Below are positions 1 to 10,200 of a stretch of DNA of 40,226 nucleotides, in pieces; the stretch's first letter is position 1, and the number at the start of each line of letters is the position of its first letter. The notes under the pieces are model-generated. The model saw only the letters and a list, made by a program, of their open reading frames with translations. It was not told the DNA's origin and made no database searches. This stretch comes from Nostoc sp. NOS(2021) (GTDB lineage Bacteria > Cyanobacteriota > Cyanobacteriia > Cyanobacteriales > Nostocaceae). The position numbers and the translations under genes were made by a program. The stretch lies in NCBI RefSeq assembly GCF_017115025.1, contig NZ_JABXKM010000331.1, positions 1-40,226 of the forward strand, written 5' to 3'.

Positions 1-34
1 TAGGGTGGGGTAAAAAATATTTGATACATCAATC

Positions 35-3000
35 ATGACTTTTCAAACATCCTCTAAGAGCAAGCGAGGAGGTGGCTATGATGTACCTTATGTGATTAGG
101 AAACGCTATATGTCTTCTGAAGAAGTCTTCGTCTTTCCAGCATCTTTTGCTCAACAGCGATTATGGTTTCTCGACCAGTTGATCTCCGGCAATGCTATCT
201 ACAATGTGCCAACAGTAATTCGCTTGACAGGTTCGCTGAAGTTAGCCGCACTAGAACAGACTTTTAACGAAATTGTGCGTCGCCACGAAACCTTACGCAC
301 GACTTTTATAGTGTTAGATGGGCAACCCCTACAGGCGATCGCACCCAGCTTAACAATACCTCTTTCTGTATTAGACCTTCAGCAATTGCCAGCTGATGAG
401 CAAGAAGTTAAAGCAAAGTGGATTATTACCGCAGAGATAGAACATCCCTTTGATTTATCCTCCGGGCCATTGCTGCGAGTAATACTCCTCGTCCTTTCCG
501 AAACAGAACATATTCTATTACTGAATATGCACCACATTATCTGTGATGATTGGTCTATGGGGGTACTGATTCGGGAATTGGGAACGCTGTATGCAGCTTT
601 TGCACAAAACCAGCCTTCCCCTCTATTAGAACTGCCTCTTCAGTACGCCGATTTTGCTCACTGGCAACGCGAGTGGCTGCAAGGAGAAGTACTTCAAACC
701 CAGTTAGCTTACTGGCGGGAGCAATTAAACGCTATTTCCATACTGCATTTGCCTACTGACAAACCAAGACCAGCTATACAAAGCTATCAAGGAGCAACAC
801 AATTTCTAGAGTTGCCGAAAAAGCTAATTGATGCACTAGAAAAGCTGTCACAGCAAGAAGGTGTCACCTTATTTATGACGCTGCTGGCAGCATTTAAAAC
901 GTTACTTTACCGCTACACACATCAAGAAGATATCGCACTAGGTTCGCCAATTGCTAACCGTAACCGCAGTGAAATTGAAGGAATAATTGGTTTTTTTGTC
1001 AATAGTTTGGTGCTACGTAGCAACTTATCTGGAAACCCCACTTTTCAGGAACTATTAGGCAGAGTACGGGAGGTAACGCTAGGAGCATACAGCCACCAAG
1101 ATTTGCCGTTTGAGAAGTTAGTTGAAGAACTGCATCCAGAGCGTAACTTGAGCCACCATCCGCTATTTCAAGTAGTGTTTGGTTTCCAGAATGCGCCAAT
1201 GTCAGCGCTAGAACTGCCTGGATTAGTACCTAGCTTTATGAATATTGACTTGAAAAAAACACGTTTTGATTTGGAACTGCATCTGTGGAAGTGTTCTGAG
1301 GATTTTAGGAGCTTACTGGGTGGAAACTGGGAGTATTCTGAAGGTCTGCGAGGCATAATGGTTTACAACACAGATTTGTTTGATAAAGCCACCATTAGCC
1401 GGATGCTGGAACATTTTAAAACTTTGTTGTCAGGCATTGTTGCAAATCCCGAACAACGAATTGCAAATTTACCCTTATTAAGTCAAGTGGAGCTACATCA
1501 GGTATTGGTGGAATGGAATAAGACCCAAGTAGATTATCCTCAAGATAAATGTATCCATCAATTGTTTGAAGAAAAAGTACAACAGTATCCTGATTCTATA
1601 GCAGTAAACTTTGGTAACGAGCAACTCACTTATCAAGAGTTAAATACTCGCAGCAATAAACTAGCACGACACTTACAAAAGTTAGGAGTAGGTTCAGAAG
1701 TTTTAGTCGGCATTTGTATTTCACAGTCTATAGAAATGATCATCGGGTTGTTGGGGATTCTGAAAGCTGGGGGAGCGTATGTTCCATTAGACCCCAGTTA
1801 TCCTCAAGAACGCCTAAATTTTATGCTTGAAGATGCACAAGTTTCAGTATTGCTCACACAAGAAAACTTACTCAAGCATTTTGAAAGTTTCTCAAATCAA
1901 ATTGTTTCTATAGATAAAGACTGGGAAATTATTGCTCAAGAACAGGAAGACAATTCCAAAAGCCATTTAAATAGTGAGAATTTAGCTTATGTTATTTACA
2001 CCTCTGGTTCTACAGGAAAACCCAAGGGAGTAGCTGTACCTCACAAAGCTGTCAATCGGTTAGTGTGCAATACTAACTATATAAAATTAGAACCATCCGA
2101 TAAAATCACCCAAGCCTCAAACGTTTCTTTTGATGCCGCTACATTCGAGATTTGGGGAGCGCTACTTAACGGCGCTCAACTTGTGGGAATTAGTAAAGAT
2201 GTAACCCTTTCGTCTCATGAGTTTGCATTACAACTACAAGAAAAAGGTATCAACGTTCTGTTTTTGACTACCGCCTTGTTTCAACAAATTGCCAGAGATG
2301 TTCCGCAAGCTTTTGCTTCATTACGATATTTACTATTTGGTGGTGAGACTGTTGATACAAGATGGGTTAAAAAGATTCTTAAACATGGTGTGCCAAAGCA
2401 TTTAATTCATGTTTATGGCCCTACAGAAAATACCACATTTTCCTCTTATTACTGCGTAGAAGAGTTACCATTAGCTACATCTTTTCCTGTTGGTCGCCCC
2501 ATTACAAACACGCAAATCTATATATTAGATACCCATTTACAACCCGTGCCTATTGGCGTTACTGGCGAATTATATATTGGTGGCGACGGATTGGCGCAAG
2601 AATATCTCAATCGCACTGAATTAAGCGCTAAACACTTTATTACTCATCCTTTTACTAATAATCCCAAAACACGTCTTTATAAAACGGGTGATTTGGGTCG
2701 CTATTTAGCAGATGGCAATATTGAATTTTTAGGTCGCGTTGACAATCAAGTAAAGATTCGCGGCTTCCGCATTGAGTTGTCAGAGATTGAAGCGGTATTG
2801 AGTCAACATTCAGCAGTGAGAGAAAGTGTTGTCATTGCTAGTGAGGATGTACCTGATGATAAGTACTTGGTGGCTTATATTGTTCCCAACCAGGAACAGA
2901 TACCGACGCAAGACGTGCTTCGTAAATTTATTAAAGAAAAGTTACCAGATTACATGGTGCCAAGAGCCTATGTGTTACTGGAATCTCTACCTTTAACACC

Positions 3001-3364
3001 TAATGGCAAAGTGGATCGCCGTGCTTTACCCGCACCTGATACAATTATTTTCAATAATCAAGATTATGTGGCACCGCGATCGCAAGTCGAAGAGTTACTT
3101 GCCCAAATTTGGGCTAAAGTCTTGGGAAAAGAGCAAGTAGGCATTCACGACAATTTCTTTGAATTGGGCGGTCATTCTCTACTAGCGACTCAGCTAACTT
3201 CCCGCATCCGTGACACCTTCCAAATAGATTTGCCTGTACGCAATTTGTTTGAAGCACCAACTGTTGAACAACTTGCTAGGTACATTGACACAACGTGTTG
3301 GGCAGCAAAAGGTATGAATAAAGTTGGAACTACGGGTCAGGAGCGAGAAGAAATGGAATTTTGA
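35..3364 (+). CDS. Nonribosomal peptide synthetase, C-A-PCP
   Basis: One elongation module that condenses and activates one amino acid on a peptidyl carrier. Numbered from 35, a condensation domain spans about 33-470, with its His motif at 166-172 reading HHIICDD (the usual Gly after Asp is Asp). An adenylation domain spans about 520-1010, with TSGSTGK from 656, YGPTEN, a YKTGD motif and NGKVDRR from 990. A carrier domain has GGHS with the phosphopantetheine Ser at 1048. Hand alignment to GrsA gives the pocket code DAFFLGVTFK, which resembles codes for branched aliphatic residues such as Ile or Val (inference). The acidic tail EEREEMEF is a common cyanobacterial NRPS ending, so the 3' end looks complete. 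No thioesterase or epimerase is seen. Start is uncertain: 35 has no ribosome binding site, while the in-frame ATG at 110 has AGGA eight bases upstream and sits just before the C domain. Confidence 0.95.
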   Translation: MTFQTSSKSKRGGGYDVPYVIRKRYMSSEEVFVFPASFAQQRLWFLDQLISGNAIYNVPTVIRLTGSLKLAALEQTFNEIVRRHETLRTTFIVLDGQPLQAIAPSLTIPLSVLDLQQLPADEQEVKAKWIITAEIEHPFDLSSGPLLRVILLVLSETEHILLLNMHHIICDDWSMGVLIRELGTLYAAFAQNQPSPLLELPLQYADFAHWQREWLQGEVLQTQLAYWREQLNAISILHLPTDKPRPAIQSYQGATQFLELPKKLIDALEKLSQQEGVTLFMTLLAAFKTLLYRYTHQEDIALGSPIANRNRSEIEGIIGFFVNSLVLRSNLSGNPTFQELLGRVREVTLGAYSHQDLPFEKLVEELHPERNLSHHPLFQVVFGFQNAPMSALELPGLVPSFMNIDLKKTRFDLELHLWKCSEDFRSLLGGNWEYSEGLRGIMVYNTDLFDKATISRMLEHFKTLLSGIVANPEQRIANLPLLSQVELHQVLVEWNKTQVDYPQDKCIHQLFEEKVQQYPDSIAVNFGNEQLTYQELNTRSNKLARHLQKLGVGSEVLVGICISQSIEMIIGLLGILKAGGAYVPLDPSYPQERLNFMLEDAQVSVLLTQENLLKHFESFSNQIVSIDKDWEIIAQEQEDNSKSHLNSENLAYVIYTSGSTGKPKGVAVPHKAVNRLVCNTNYIKLEPSDKITQASNVSFDAATFEIWGALLNGAQLVGISKDVTLSSHEFALQLQEKGINVLFLTTALFQQIARDVPQAFASLRYLLFGGETVDTRWVKKILKHGVPKHLIHVYGPTENTTFSSYYCVEELPLATSFPVGRPITNTQIYILDTHLQPVPIGVTGELYIGGDGLAQEYLNRTELSAKHFITHPFTNNPKTRLYKTGDLGRYLADGNIEFLGRVDNQVKIRGFRIELSEIEAVLSQHSAVRESVVIASEDVPDDKYLVAYIVPNQEQIPTQDVLRKFIKEKLPDYMVPRAYVLLESLPLTPNGKVDRRALPAPDTIIFNNQDYVAPRSQVEELLAQIWAKVLGKEQVGIHDNFFELGGHSLLATQLTSRIRDTFQIDLPVRNLFEAPTVEQLARYIDTTCWAAKGMNKVGTTGQEREEMEF

Positions 3365-3650
3365 GAAACCCCTGAGTCAGGGAATCATCATGCCATTTAT
3401 GCCATCAGGTATATGTGCGCGAGCCGCAGTAACGATTAACTTAAGCATTAGGAAAATGCACGAATTGGCTGGGTTTAAGTTAAAGGGAAGAATAAAAGCC
3501 CTTTAGCTTGCTTTTTGATGGCATTTATGTATAGGCTCACTGCCTGTGTCTTTTAGTGTTGGGAGTTTTTAACAAGCTCACTAAGCTGTTCTGCTGCCGT
3601 TTTCAGGCAAAAATCTCTAGTAGAAATCAACCTGTATTAGGAAGTAGGCG

Positions 3651-5156
3651 ATGCATATTGGATTTCTCAACCCTCAAGGCAATTTTGATTCAGCCAATAG
3701 TCACATAACGAAACACCCAGATTTTGGGGGTCAGCTAATCTATGTTAAGCAAGTCGCCATAGCGATCGCTCAAATGGGTCATCAAGTTGATATTCTTACC
3801 CGTCAAATCATTGACCCGGAGTGGCCAGAGTTTGCCGAAGCGATTGACACTTATCCAGGCGTCGATAATGTCCGCATTATCCGCTTACCAGCAGGATCAA
3901 AAGAATTTCTCTCTAAAGAGTTGTTATGGCCTCATCTGGTTAGTGATTGGGTACCCAACATCTTGAAATTTTATCAACAGCAAGGTAGCTTACCCGATGC
4001 AATGACTGCCCACTACGCCGATGGGGGACTATGTGGCGTTCTAATTGAAGACCAGACAGGCATACCTTTTACCTTTACTGCTCATTCTCTCGGCGCTCAA
4101 AAGATGGACAAACTGGAAGTTACCCCAGAAAATCTCACAGAAATAGACGAGCAATTTAATTTCAGATATCGCATCTTAGCCGAACGCCTAAGTATGAATC
4201 GCTCGACCGTTAATATCACCAGTACACGACAGGAACGCTTTGAACAGTACTCTCATCGAGTCTATGGTGGTGCAGTGGATGTAGAGAATGACAACCGTTT
4301 TGCGGTGATTCCACCGGGTGCAGATTTATCGATTTTCGGTGCAAAGGCGCGTTCGGAAAACGAGGAGGCTACCTACCAACTCGTTCAGGAGCGATTGGCA
4401 CGGGACATTGCAGAAGCACGTCGAGATTTGCCCCTCATTATAGCATCCAGTCGATTAGAGCTTAAAAAAAATATATTAGGGCTGGTGCAAGCCTTCGCAA
4501 TGAGTCCAACACTTCAGGAACGAGCTAACTTGGTGCTACTTACAGGGGGGCTGGACGATCCTTTACGAGAGGAAACTAGCGACGACATGACTGAAGAGGT
4601 ATTAGCCCCGATTCGGGAGGTGGTCAAAGAAAACGACCTGTGGGGCAAGATCAGTGCATTTGGCTTGTCAGATCAGTCTCAAGAGTCACTGGCAGCAGCC
4701 TATCGGTTTATGGTTAAACGCCGCTCGGTGTTCGCGTTGACCGCACTCTACGAACCCTTTGGGCTTGCTCCCTTAGAAGCGGCAGTTGCAGGTTTGCCAG
4801 TGGTAGCAACCCAGAACGGTGGCCCCAGCGAGAGCTTGCGACAAGGAAATAAGGAATATGGTGTACTTGTTGACCCAGAAGATCCTGCTGATATTGTTCG
4901 GGGCTTGGAGCGCGTGCTATGCGATGCTGATGAGTGGGAGTATTTTGCCCAAGCTGGTCAGCAACGGGTGCTGAAGATGTACACTTGGGAATCTACTGCT
5001 GAAAACTACCTGGCTTTGCTTGAGCAAATTCTGTCTTCACCGGAAACCCGCGATCGCGCTGAACTCCTTCCCATCCATCCCTACTTCCGTAATCCAGAAT
5101 TGCAGACCGATGTTTCTTTGGAAGAATTAAGCGACCTCTACTTTGGAACTAATTAA
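3651..5156 (+). CDS. Sucrose-phosphate synthase-like glycosyltransferase (GT4)
   Basis: Expected to transfer glucose from UDP- or ADP-glucose to fructose 6-phosphate, giving sucrose 6-phosphate in the cytoplasm. The 501-residue protein closely recalls the single-domain bacterial enzyme of Halothermothrix orenii: opening GFLNPQGNFD, donor-loop GGQL at 26-29, THSLGAQKM-like segment AHSLGAQKMDKLEV, RQERFEQYSH, and the retaining-GT Glu-x7-Glu motif at E368/E376 in YEPFGLAPLE. It lacks the C-terminal sucrose-phosphatase domain of longer enzymes, and no phosphatase partner is in the window. AGGAAG lies six bases before the ATG. It sits between two NRPS genes on the same strand, but 286 bp from the first and over 2 kb from the second, with an opposing gene between. 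A role in the peptide pathway is therefore not shown; osmoprotectant sucrose synthesis is the simpler reading. Confidence 0.88.
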   Translation: MHIGFLNPQGNFDSANSHITKHPDFGGQLIYVKQVAIAIAQMGHQVDILTRQIIDPEWPEFAEAIDTYPGVDNVRIIRLPAGSKEFLSKELLWPHLVSDWVPNILKFYQQQGSLPDAMTAHYADGGLCGVLIEDQTGIPFTFTAHSLGAQKMDKLEVTPENLTEIDEQFNFRYRILAERLSMNRSTVNITSTRQERFEQYSHRVYGGAVDVENDNRFAVIPPGADLSIFGAKARSENEEATYQLVQERLARDIAEARRDLPLIIASSRLELKKNILGLVQAFAMSPTLQERANLVLLTGGLDDPLREETSDDMTEEVLAPIREVVKENDLWGKISAFGLSDQSQESLAAAYRFMVKRRSVFALTALYEPFGLAPLEAAVAGLPVVATQNGGPSESLRQGNKEYGVLVDPEDPADIVRGLERVLCDADEWEYFAQAGQQRVLKMYTWESTAENYLALLEQILSSPETRDRAELLPIHPYFRNPELQTDVSLEELSDLYFGTN

Positions 5157-5199
5157 AAGGGATTGAGGTATGCAGATTAGATAAAGTTACCAGCCCTGG

Positions 5200-5311
5200 C
5201 GACTAGAAGTCGCGGCTACACAGACAAAACCCACCTCCGTGGGTTAAAACCCTTAATTTTGTATTAATCCACGGAGGTGAACTTTGCTTGTGTAGTAGCG
5301 AATTCTATTCG
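5200..5311. repeat. Imperfect inverted-repeat element, about 112 bp
   Basis: Left arm 5200-5242 and right arm 5269-5311 are imperfect reverse complements of about 43 bases. Both contain the core CCACCTCCGTGG or its complement, and both end in a GACTAGAAGTCG / GAATAGAATTCG palindrome. It forms a long hairpin directly after the glycosyltransferase gene and could end its transcript, but there is no U-run, so a dispersed MITE-like element is more likely. Confidence 0.7.
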
Positions 5312-5336
5312 CCTAATACTTTTCAAACATCCTCTT

Positions 5337-5713
5337 AAAGCAGAAGTTGCTACAGAAAAAGCGGAAGTTCTTACTCTTAAAGCGGAAGTTGCTACAGACT
5401 GCGCGAAATACCGAAACCTCAAGGCGGAAGTTGCTACAGACTGCGCGAAACACGGAAACGTCAAGGCGGATGTTCTTACTCTTAAAGCAGAAGTTGCTAC
5501 AGACTGCGCGAAACACGGAAACGTCAAGGCGGATGTTCTTACTCTTAAAGCAGAAGTTGCTACAGACTGCGCGAAACACGGAAACGTCAAGGCGGATGTT
5601 CTTACTCTTAAAGCAGAAGTTGCTACAGGCTGCGCGAAACACGGAAACCTCAAGGCGGAAGTTCTTACTCTTAAAGCGGAAGTTGCTACAGACTGCGCGA
5701 AATCCGAAAACGT
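5337..5713. repeat. 63-bp tandem repeat array, about six units
   Basis: The unit is a 42-base module plus a 21-base module. Three consecutive units are nearly identical, with AAGGCGGATGTTCTTACTC starting at 5463, 5526 and 5589, exactly 63 bases apart; flanking units are variant. Read forward, the modules encode KAEVATDCAKHGNV and KADVLTL, so the peptide has a seven-residue period. An open frame 5277-5747 (GTG start, 156 codons) runs through it, and other frames on both strands are also open. Because 63 is a multiple of three, any frame free of stops in one unit stays open, so openness alone is not evidence of a gene. No convincing start site or family match was recognised. Confidence 0.9.
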
Positions 5714-5764
5714 CAACCCTAGAGCAATATTTTTTGATGGATGCTAAATGTGGAATTCAGGCAG

Positions 5765-6901
5765 CTATGAGCAGCTAGCGCAAAACGTGCTGACTGCTTC
5801 GGCAAACTGCTGGTTTTGTTCCATCAATGCCATGTGTCCACCTGGTTTTAGGGTGACTCTTTCAGAGTAAGGCAATTCTGCTTTCATGCGATCGCTGGCA
5901 ACAGGTTTAGTTGCTATATCTGAATTGCCGCAAACAACCAACACAGGTACGTTAATAGTTGCAAGTGTTTCTGTTTCATCAAAGTTGAACATTCCCAGTG
6001 TGCCACGCGCCAGAACCCCAGGCGAACCCAATGCTGATAATAGACCGGCAAAACTTAGTTGACCCCGTGTTTCTGTACCCGTAAATCCAGATAGTTCGAC
6101 GGTGATGTACAGTGAACCGTTCAAATACGAGAGCCAAGTCATCAACCAAAAAATCGGCCACAGCACGGTAGTCAGGTACAAGACAGGTTCGAGTAGCGGT
6201 TTCTGTAATTTTCGTACCAGATTGCTAAAGATACAAGTTTTTACCGGATTGGTGTAGGTAGTATCTACAAGAATTAAGCCAGCCACCCGACTCCCTAATT
6301 GCTCTGGAAACAGGCGGCAGAATGTGAGGTTAATCATTCCACCCATGCTGTGTCCTACCAGAATAACAGGTTTATCCCCTGCAATACTCCCTCTGGAAGT
6401 GGCTGTCACCAACGCAACAACAGCTTCCAAGTCACGGGCATATTTTTCTATAGAGTGATCATTGTTTTTCGGTTTAATGGATTTTCCTAACCCTGGTAGA
6501 TCCCAAACAATTACTCGGAAGCGATCGCTCAGTTGTTGCTTGGCATAATACCATACAGTACTGTTCGGCCCCCAACCGTGTGAAAGGATAATCGGTTGAC
6601 CATCTTCAGGGCCAAAAAACTCTACTTGCAGTACACTACCATCCGGTCGTGGCAAACGCTCCACGGTTTTGCTACGCATAAACTTAGGTTCATCGGCTCC
6701 AGGACGGCGCAGCAGTGGCAAACTGATAAAACGACCGCCAACAGACCACAGAACCATTACTAGCCCAGCCACTAAGTAAAATGTTCCTACAAGTTCTCGC
6801 TCGTACCACTCATAGAGAATGTAGCCCCCCCCGCCAATTACCCCAATCGACAGCAGTTGAACCAGCCATATAAACAGAAAATTATGAGGCATGAATATCA
6901 T
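5765..6901 (-). CDS. Membrane-anchored alpha/beta hydrolase
   Basis: A serine hydrolase of unknown substrate. The 378-residue protein starts with two hydrophobic segments (about 8-30 and 40-62), so the catalytic domain is probably tethered to a membrane. The fold is clear: oxyanion motif SHGWG at 107-111, DLPGLGKS at 134-141, nucleophile elbow GHSMGG with Ser185, acid Asp328 in CGNSDIATKP, and His356 in GGHMALME. A hydrophobic cap region lies at about 235-265. It points away from the second NRPS gene and follows the tandem repeat array. It could act as a stand-alone esterase or release enzyme for the peptide pathway, which has no visible thioesterase, but it is not typical of type II thioesterases and the location is the only support. 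Two in-frame ATGs (6901, 6892) are possible starts. Confidence 0.9.
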   Translation of the reverse strand: MIFMPHNFLFIWLVQLLSIGVIGGGGYILYEWYERELVGTFYLVAGLVMVLWSVGGRFISLPLLRRPGADEPKFMRSKTVERLPRPDGSVLQVEFFGPEDGQPIILSHGWGPNSTVWYYAKQQLSDRFRVIVWDLPGLGKSIKPKNNDHSIEKYARDLEAVVALVTATSRGSIAGDKPVILVGHSMGGMINLTFCRLFPEQLGSRVAGLILVDTTYTNPVKTCIFSNLVRKLQKPLLEPVLYLTTVLWPIFWLMTWLSYLNGSLYITVELSGFTGTETRGQLSFAGLLSALGSPGVLARGTLGMFNFDETETLATINVPVLVVCGNSDIATKPVASDRMKAELPYSERVTLKPGGHMALMEQNQQFAEAVSTFCASCS

Positions 6902-7241
6902 GAGCTTAAACCTTGCGATACCTTGTTCACTGCCTTGTCTTTTAGCTTCATAACATAGTTAGAATCATCTAAGTTTCATTCCCAAGAATGATTTATACAG
7001 TCTTATAAGTGTGATAAAAATGCTGGGTTAGGTAATAAGCAGTGCATTCAGTGCCTTCTGTCTTATATTAAGTAACAATACGCCGTGTACAACTTTCTCT
7101 CAAACCTAACCCCCAACCCCTTCCCTACTAGCGTTGGGGAGCAAGTATCAAAACCTCTCCCCGAAGCGGGGAGAGGTTTGGAGAGGGGTTCTAAAAATAA
7201 GTTGCACATCGCGTTAATAACAGTTGCGAAGGGGTGTGATT
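6902..7241. other. Intergenic region with strong hairpin
   Basis: This divergent region between the hydrolase and the second NRPS gene probably carries both promoters, but none was recognised with confidence. A CT-rich segment from about 7109 leads into a perfect 12-bp stem, AAACCTCTCCCC at 7151-7162 against its complement at 7168-7179, with a GAAGC loop. Runs of this type are common dispersed elements in Nostoc-group genomes. No further gene is seen. Confidence 0.6.
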
Positions 7242-10200
7242 TTGAATACGGTTGAGTTTTTATCTTATCTTCGCAGCTTAGATATTCAAGTTTTTGTCGA
7301 TGGTGAAAAGTTTCGCTGTAACGCCCCTGAAGGAATTATTACAGCAAAACTGCGTGCAGAAATTCAAGAGCGGAAAGCAGAAATTATTGAATTTTTAGAA
7401 GCAACTAATCGTACTCATAACCACAGCTTTAGACCTCTGTTACCTATTTCGCGGTCAGGAAATCTTCCCCTCTCCTTTGCTCAACAACGGCTGTGGTTTC
7501 TTGACCAATTAATCCCTAATAATCCTTTTTATAACATTCCACTAGCACTACATTTAACAGGTTTGCTCAATAAAGCCGCGCTAGAGCAAACTTTTAACGA
7601 AATTGTGCGACGACATGAAGCTTTACGCACCACTGTTGTCATGCAAGAAAGGCAACCAGTTCAGGTAATTAATCCGACGCTAACTATTACTTTACCAGTA
7701 ATAGATTTACGGCAACTGCCACAAGCCCAACGAGAAATACAAGCACGACAACTCACTAGCCAAGAAGCGCAACGTCCTTTCAATTTATCAACTGATTCGT
7801 TGCTGCAAGTAAAACTGCTGTGGTTGGATGAAACACAATACATCCTGCTGCTGACTATGCACCACATTGTCTGTGATGGTTGGTCTATTGGGGTGTTGAT
7901 TCAAGAGATAGCAGCACTCTACACAGCCTTTGCCAGCAATCAGCCTTCTCCTCTAGCGAAACTTACAATCCAATATGCAGACTTTGCATACTGGCAACGC
8001 CAATGGTTGCAAGGGGAAGTATTAGAAAAGCAACTGAGTTACTGGCAAAAGCAATTAGACGGCATTTCTATGCTAAATTTGCCAACCGACAGACCGAGAC
8101 AAGCTGTTCAAACTTACCAGGGTGCAAGGCAATCTCTGCAATTATCAAAAAGTTTGAGCGAAGCACTTTTAGCTCTCGGACAGCAAGAAGGGGTAACTTT
8201 ATTTATCACCCTACTAGCAGCATTCCAAGTTTTACTTTACCGCTACACACAACAAGAAGATATTACTATTGGTTCACCTATTGCCAATCGCAACCGGAGT
8301 GAAATTGAGGGATTAATTGGTTTTTTTGTCAATAGCTTAGTATTGCGTACCCAACTAAATGGAAACCCAACTTTTCGGGAATTATTGAGTCGAGTCAAAG
8401 AGGTAGCTTTCGGGGCTTATGCTCATCAAGATTTGCCTTTTGAAAAGCTGGTAGAAGAACTGCATCCAGAGCGTAATTTGAATCAAAATCCGCTCTTTCA
8501 AGTTGTTTTTGCGCTCCAGAATGCGCCTATGTCAGCCTTAGAGTTACCTAATTTAATTTTAAGTCCGCTACCATTTGATACGGAAACAACACGCTTTGAT
8601 TTAGAGTTCCACTTGTGGGAGCCAAAGGTTCAAAATGGGTTATGGGCAGATAGCTCAGAAGGAATTAGTGGTTTTGTAATTTACAGCACTGATTTATTTG
8701 ATGATGCTACCATCACGCGGATGCTAGGACACTTCCAAATATTACTATCAGGTATAGTTGCCAATCCAGAACAGCGAATTGCACAATTACCGCTTTTAAG
8801 CGAATCTGAGTTACATAATTTATTAGTTGAATACAACAATACTCGGTTAGATTATCCTCAAGATAAGTGTATCCATCAGTTATTTGAGAGCATTGCAGAG
8901 TATAATCCTGATGCAACTGCCTTAGTATTTGGCGATGAACAACTCAGCTACAAAGAGTTAAATATACGTAGCAATAAACTTGCACATTATCTAAAAAAAT
9001 TAGGAGTTGAAGCCGAAGTTTTAGTAGGGCTTTGTGTAGAACGATCTTTTGATATGGTAATCGGGATGTTGGGCATCCTGAAAGCAGGTGGAGCTTATGT
9101 ACCTTTAGATCCAAGCTATCCATCTGAACGTTTAAAGTTTATGCTTGAAGATGCTCAAGTCTCAGTTTTATTAACTCACGAGCGATGCCTTGAACGTCTG
9201 AAAAACTCTAATTCACAAATAATCTGTTTAGATAATGATTGGGAAATTATTGCTGAAGAAGTTGAAGATAATCTTATCAGCGAAGCTAAAGTAGATACCC
9301 TTGCTTATGTCATTTTTACCTCTGGCTCAACTGGAAAACCTAAAGGGGTTAAAATTGAACATAGAGGATTGTTAAATCTAGTTTTTTGGCATCAAAAAGC
9401 GTTTACAGTTTCACCCCTTGACCGAGCAACGCAGATTTGCGGAGTTGGGTTTGACGCTTGCAGTTGGGAAATTTGGCCTTATCTTAGTGCTGGGGCAAGC
9501 ATTTATTTTGTAGATGACGAAATCAGGCAAATACCTGAGCATTTACAAGATTGGCTAATATCAAAAGCGATAACAATTACCTTGTTACCAACGCCTTTAG
9601 CAGAGAAATTTCTCCTATTAGATTTTCCTCAAGACGCAGCTTTACGAATATTACTCACAGGTGGCGACAGACTAAATCAATATCCTTTAGCTGATCATCC
9701 TTTCCAGTTAGTTAATAATTATGGCCCAACTGAGAATACAGTTGTGACAACTTCGGGTCATATTTCTGTTAAGAATAAAGAGAGTTTAGCACCTGTAATT
9801 GGTGGTGCGATCGCCAACACGCAACTTTACATATTAGATCAATATTTACAACCTGTACCCATCGGTGTTTCGGGAGAGTTGTACATAAGTGGTGATGGAT
9901 TGGCGCGAGGTTATTTAAACCGTCCTGATTTAACTGCTGAATGCTTCATTGATCATTCTTTTACTAATCAGTTAAAAACACGACTTTATAAATCAGGTGA
10001 TTTAGTTCGCTATCGAGCAGATGGCAACATTGAATTTTTAGGTCGCCTCGACGAGCAGGTAAAAATTCGCGGCTATCGCATTGAGTTGGGGGAAATTGAA
10101 GCGGTACTGAGTCAACATCCAGCAGTGCAGCAAACTGTAGTAATAATTCGTGAGGATAAAGGGGAAAAGCGCCTAGTAGCTTATGTGGTACTAAAAATAG

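Noticed and set aside
3324..3506. 60-codon plus-strand frame overlapping the end of the first NRPS
   Set aside because: It overlaps the NRPS in another frame, has no ribosome binding site and no protein-like pattern; the NRPS end itself looks complete.
3651..5156. Treating the sucrose-phosphate synthase as a peptide-glycosylating tailoring enzyme
   Set aside because: Its motifs match sucrose-phosphate synthases closely, so primary sugar metabolism is the better explanation.
5337..5713. CRISPR array
   Set aside because: Units are contiguous and nearly identical with no unique spacers, and no cas gene is present.
5264..5716. Open frames on the minus strand through the 63-bp array
   Set aside because: They exist because the repeat length is a multiple of three; no start signal or family was found for any of them.
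5765..6901. Calling the alpha/beta hydrolase the NRPS thioesterase
   Set aside because: It has membrane segments, opposite orientation and no type II thioesterase signature; only proximity supports the idea.
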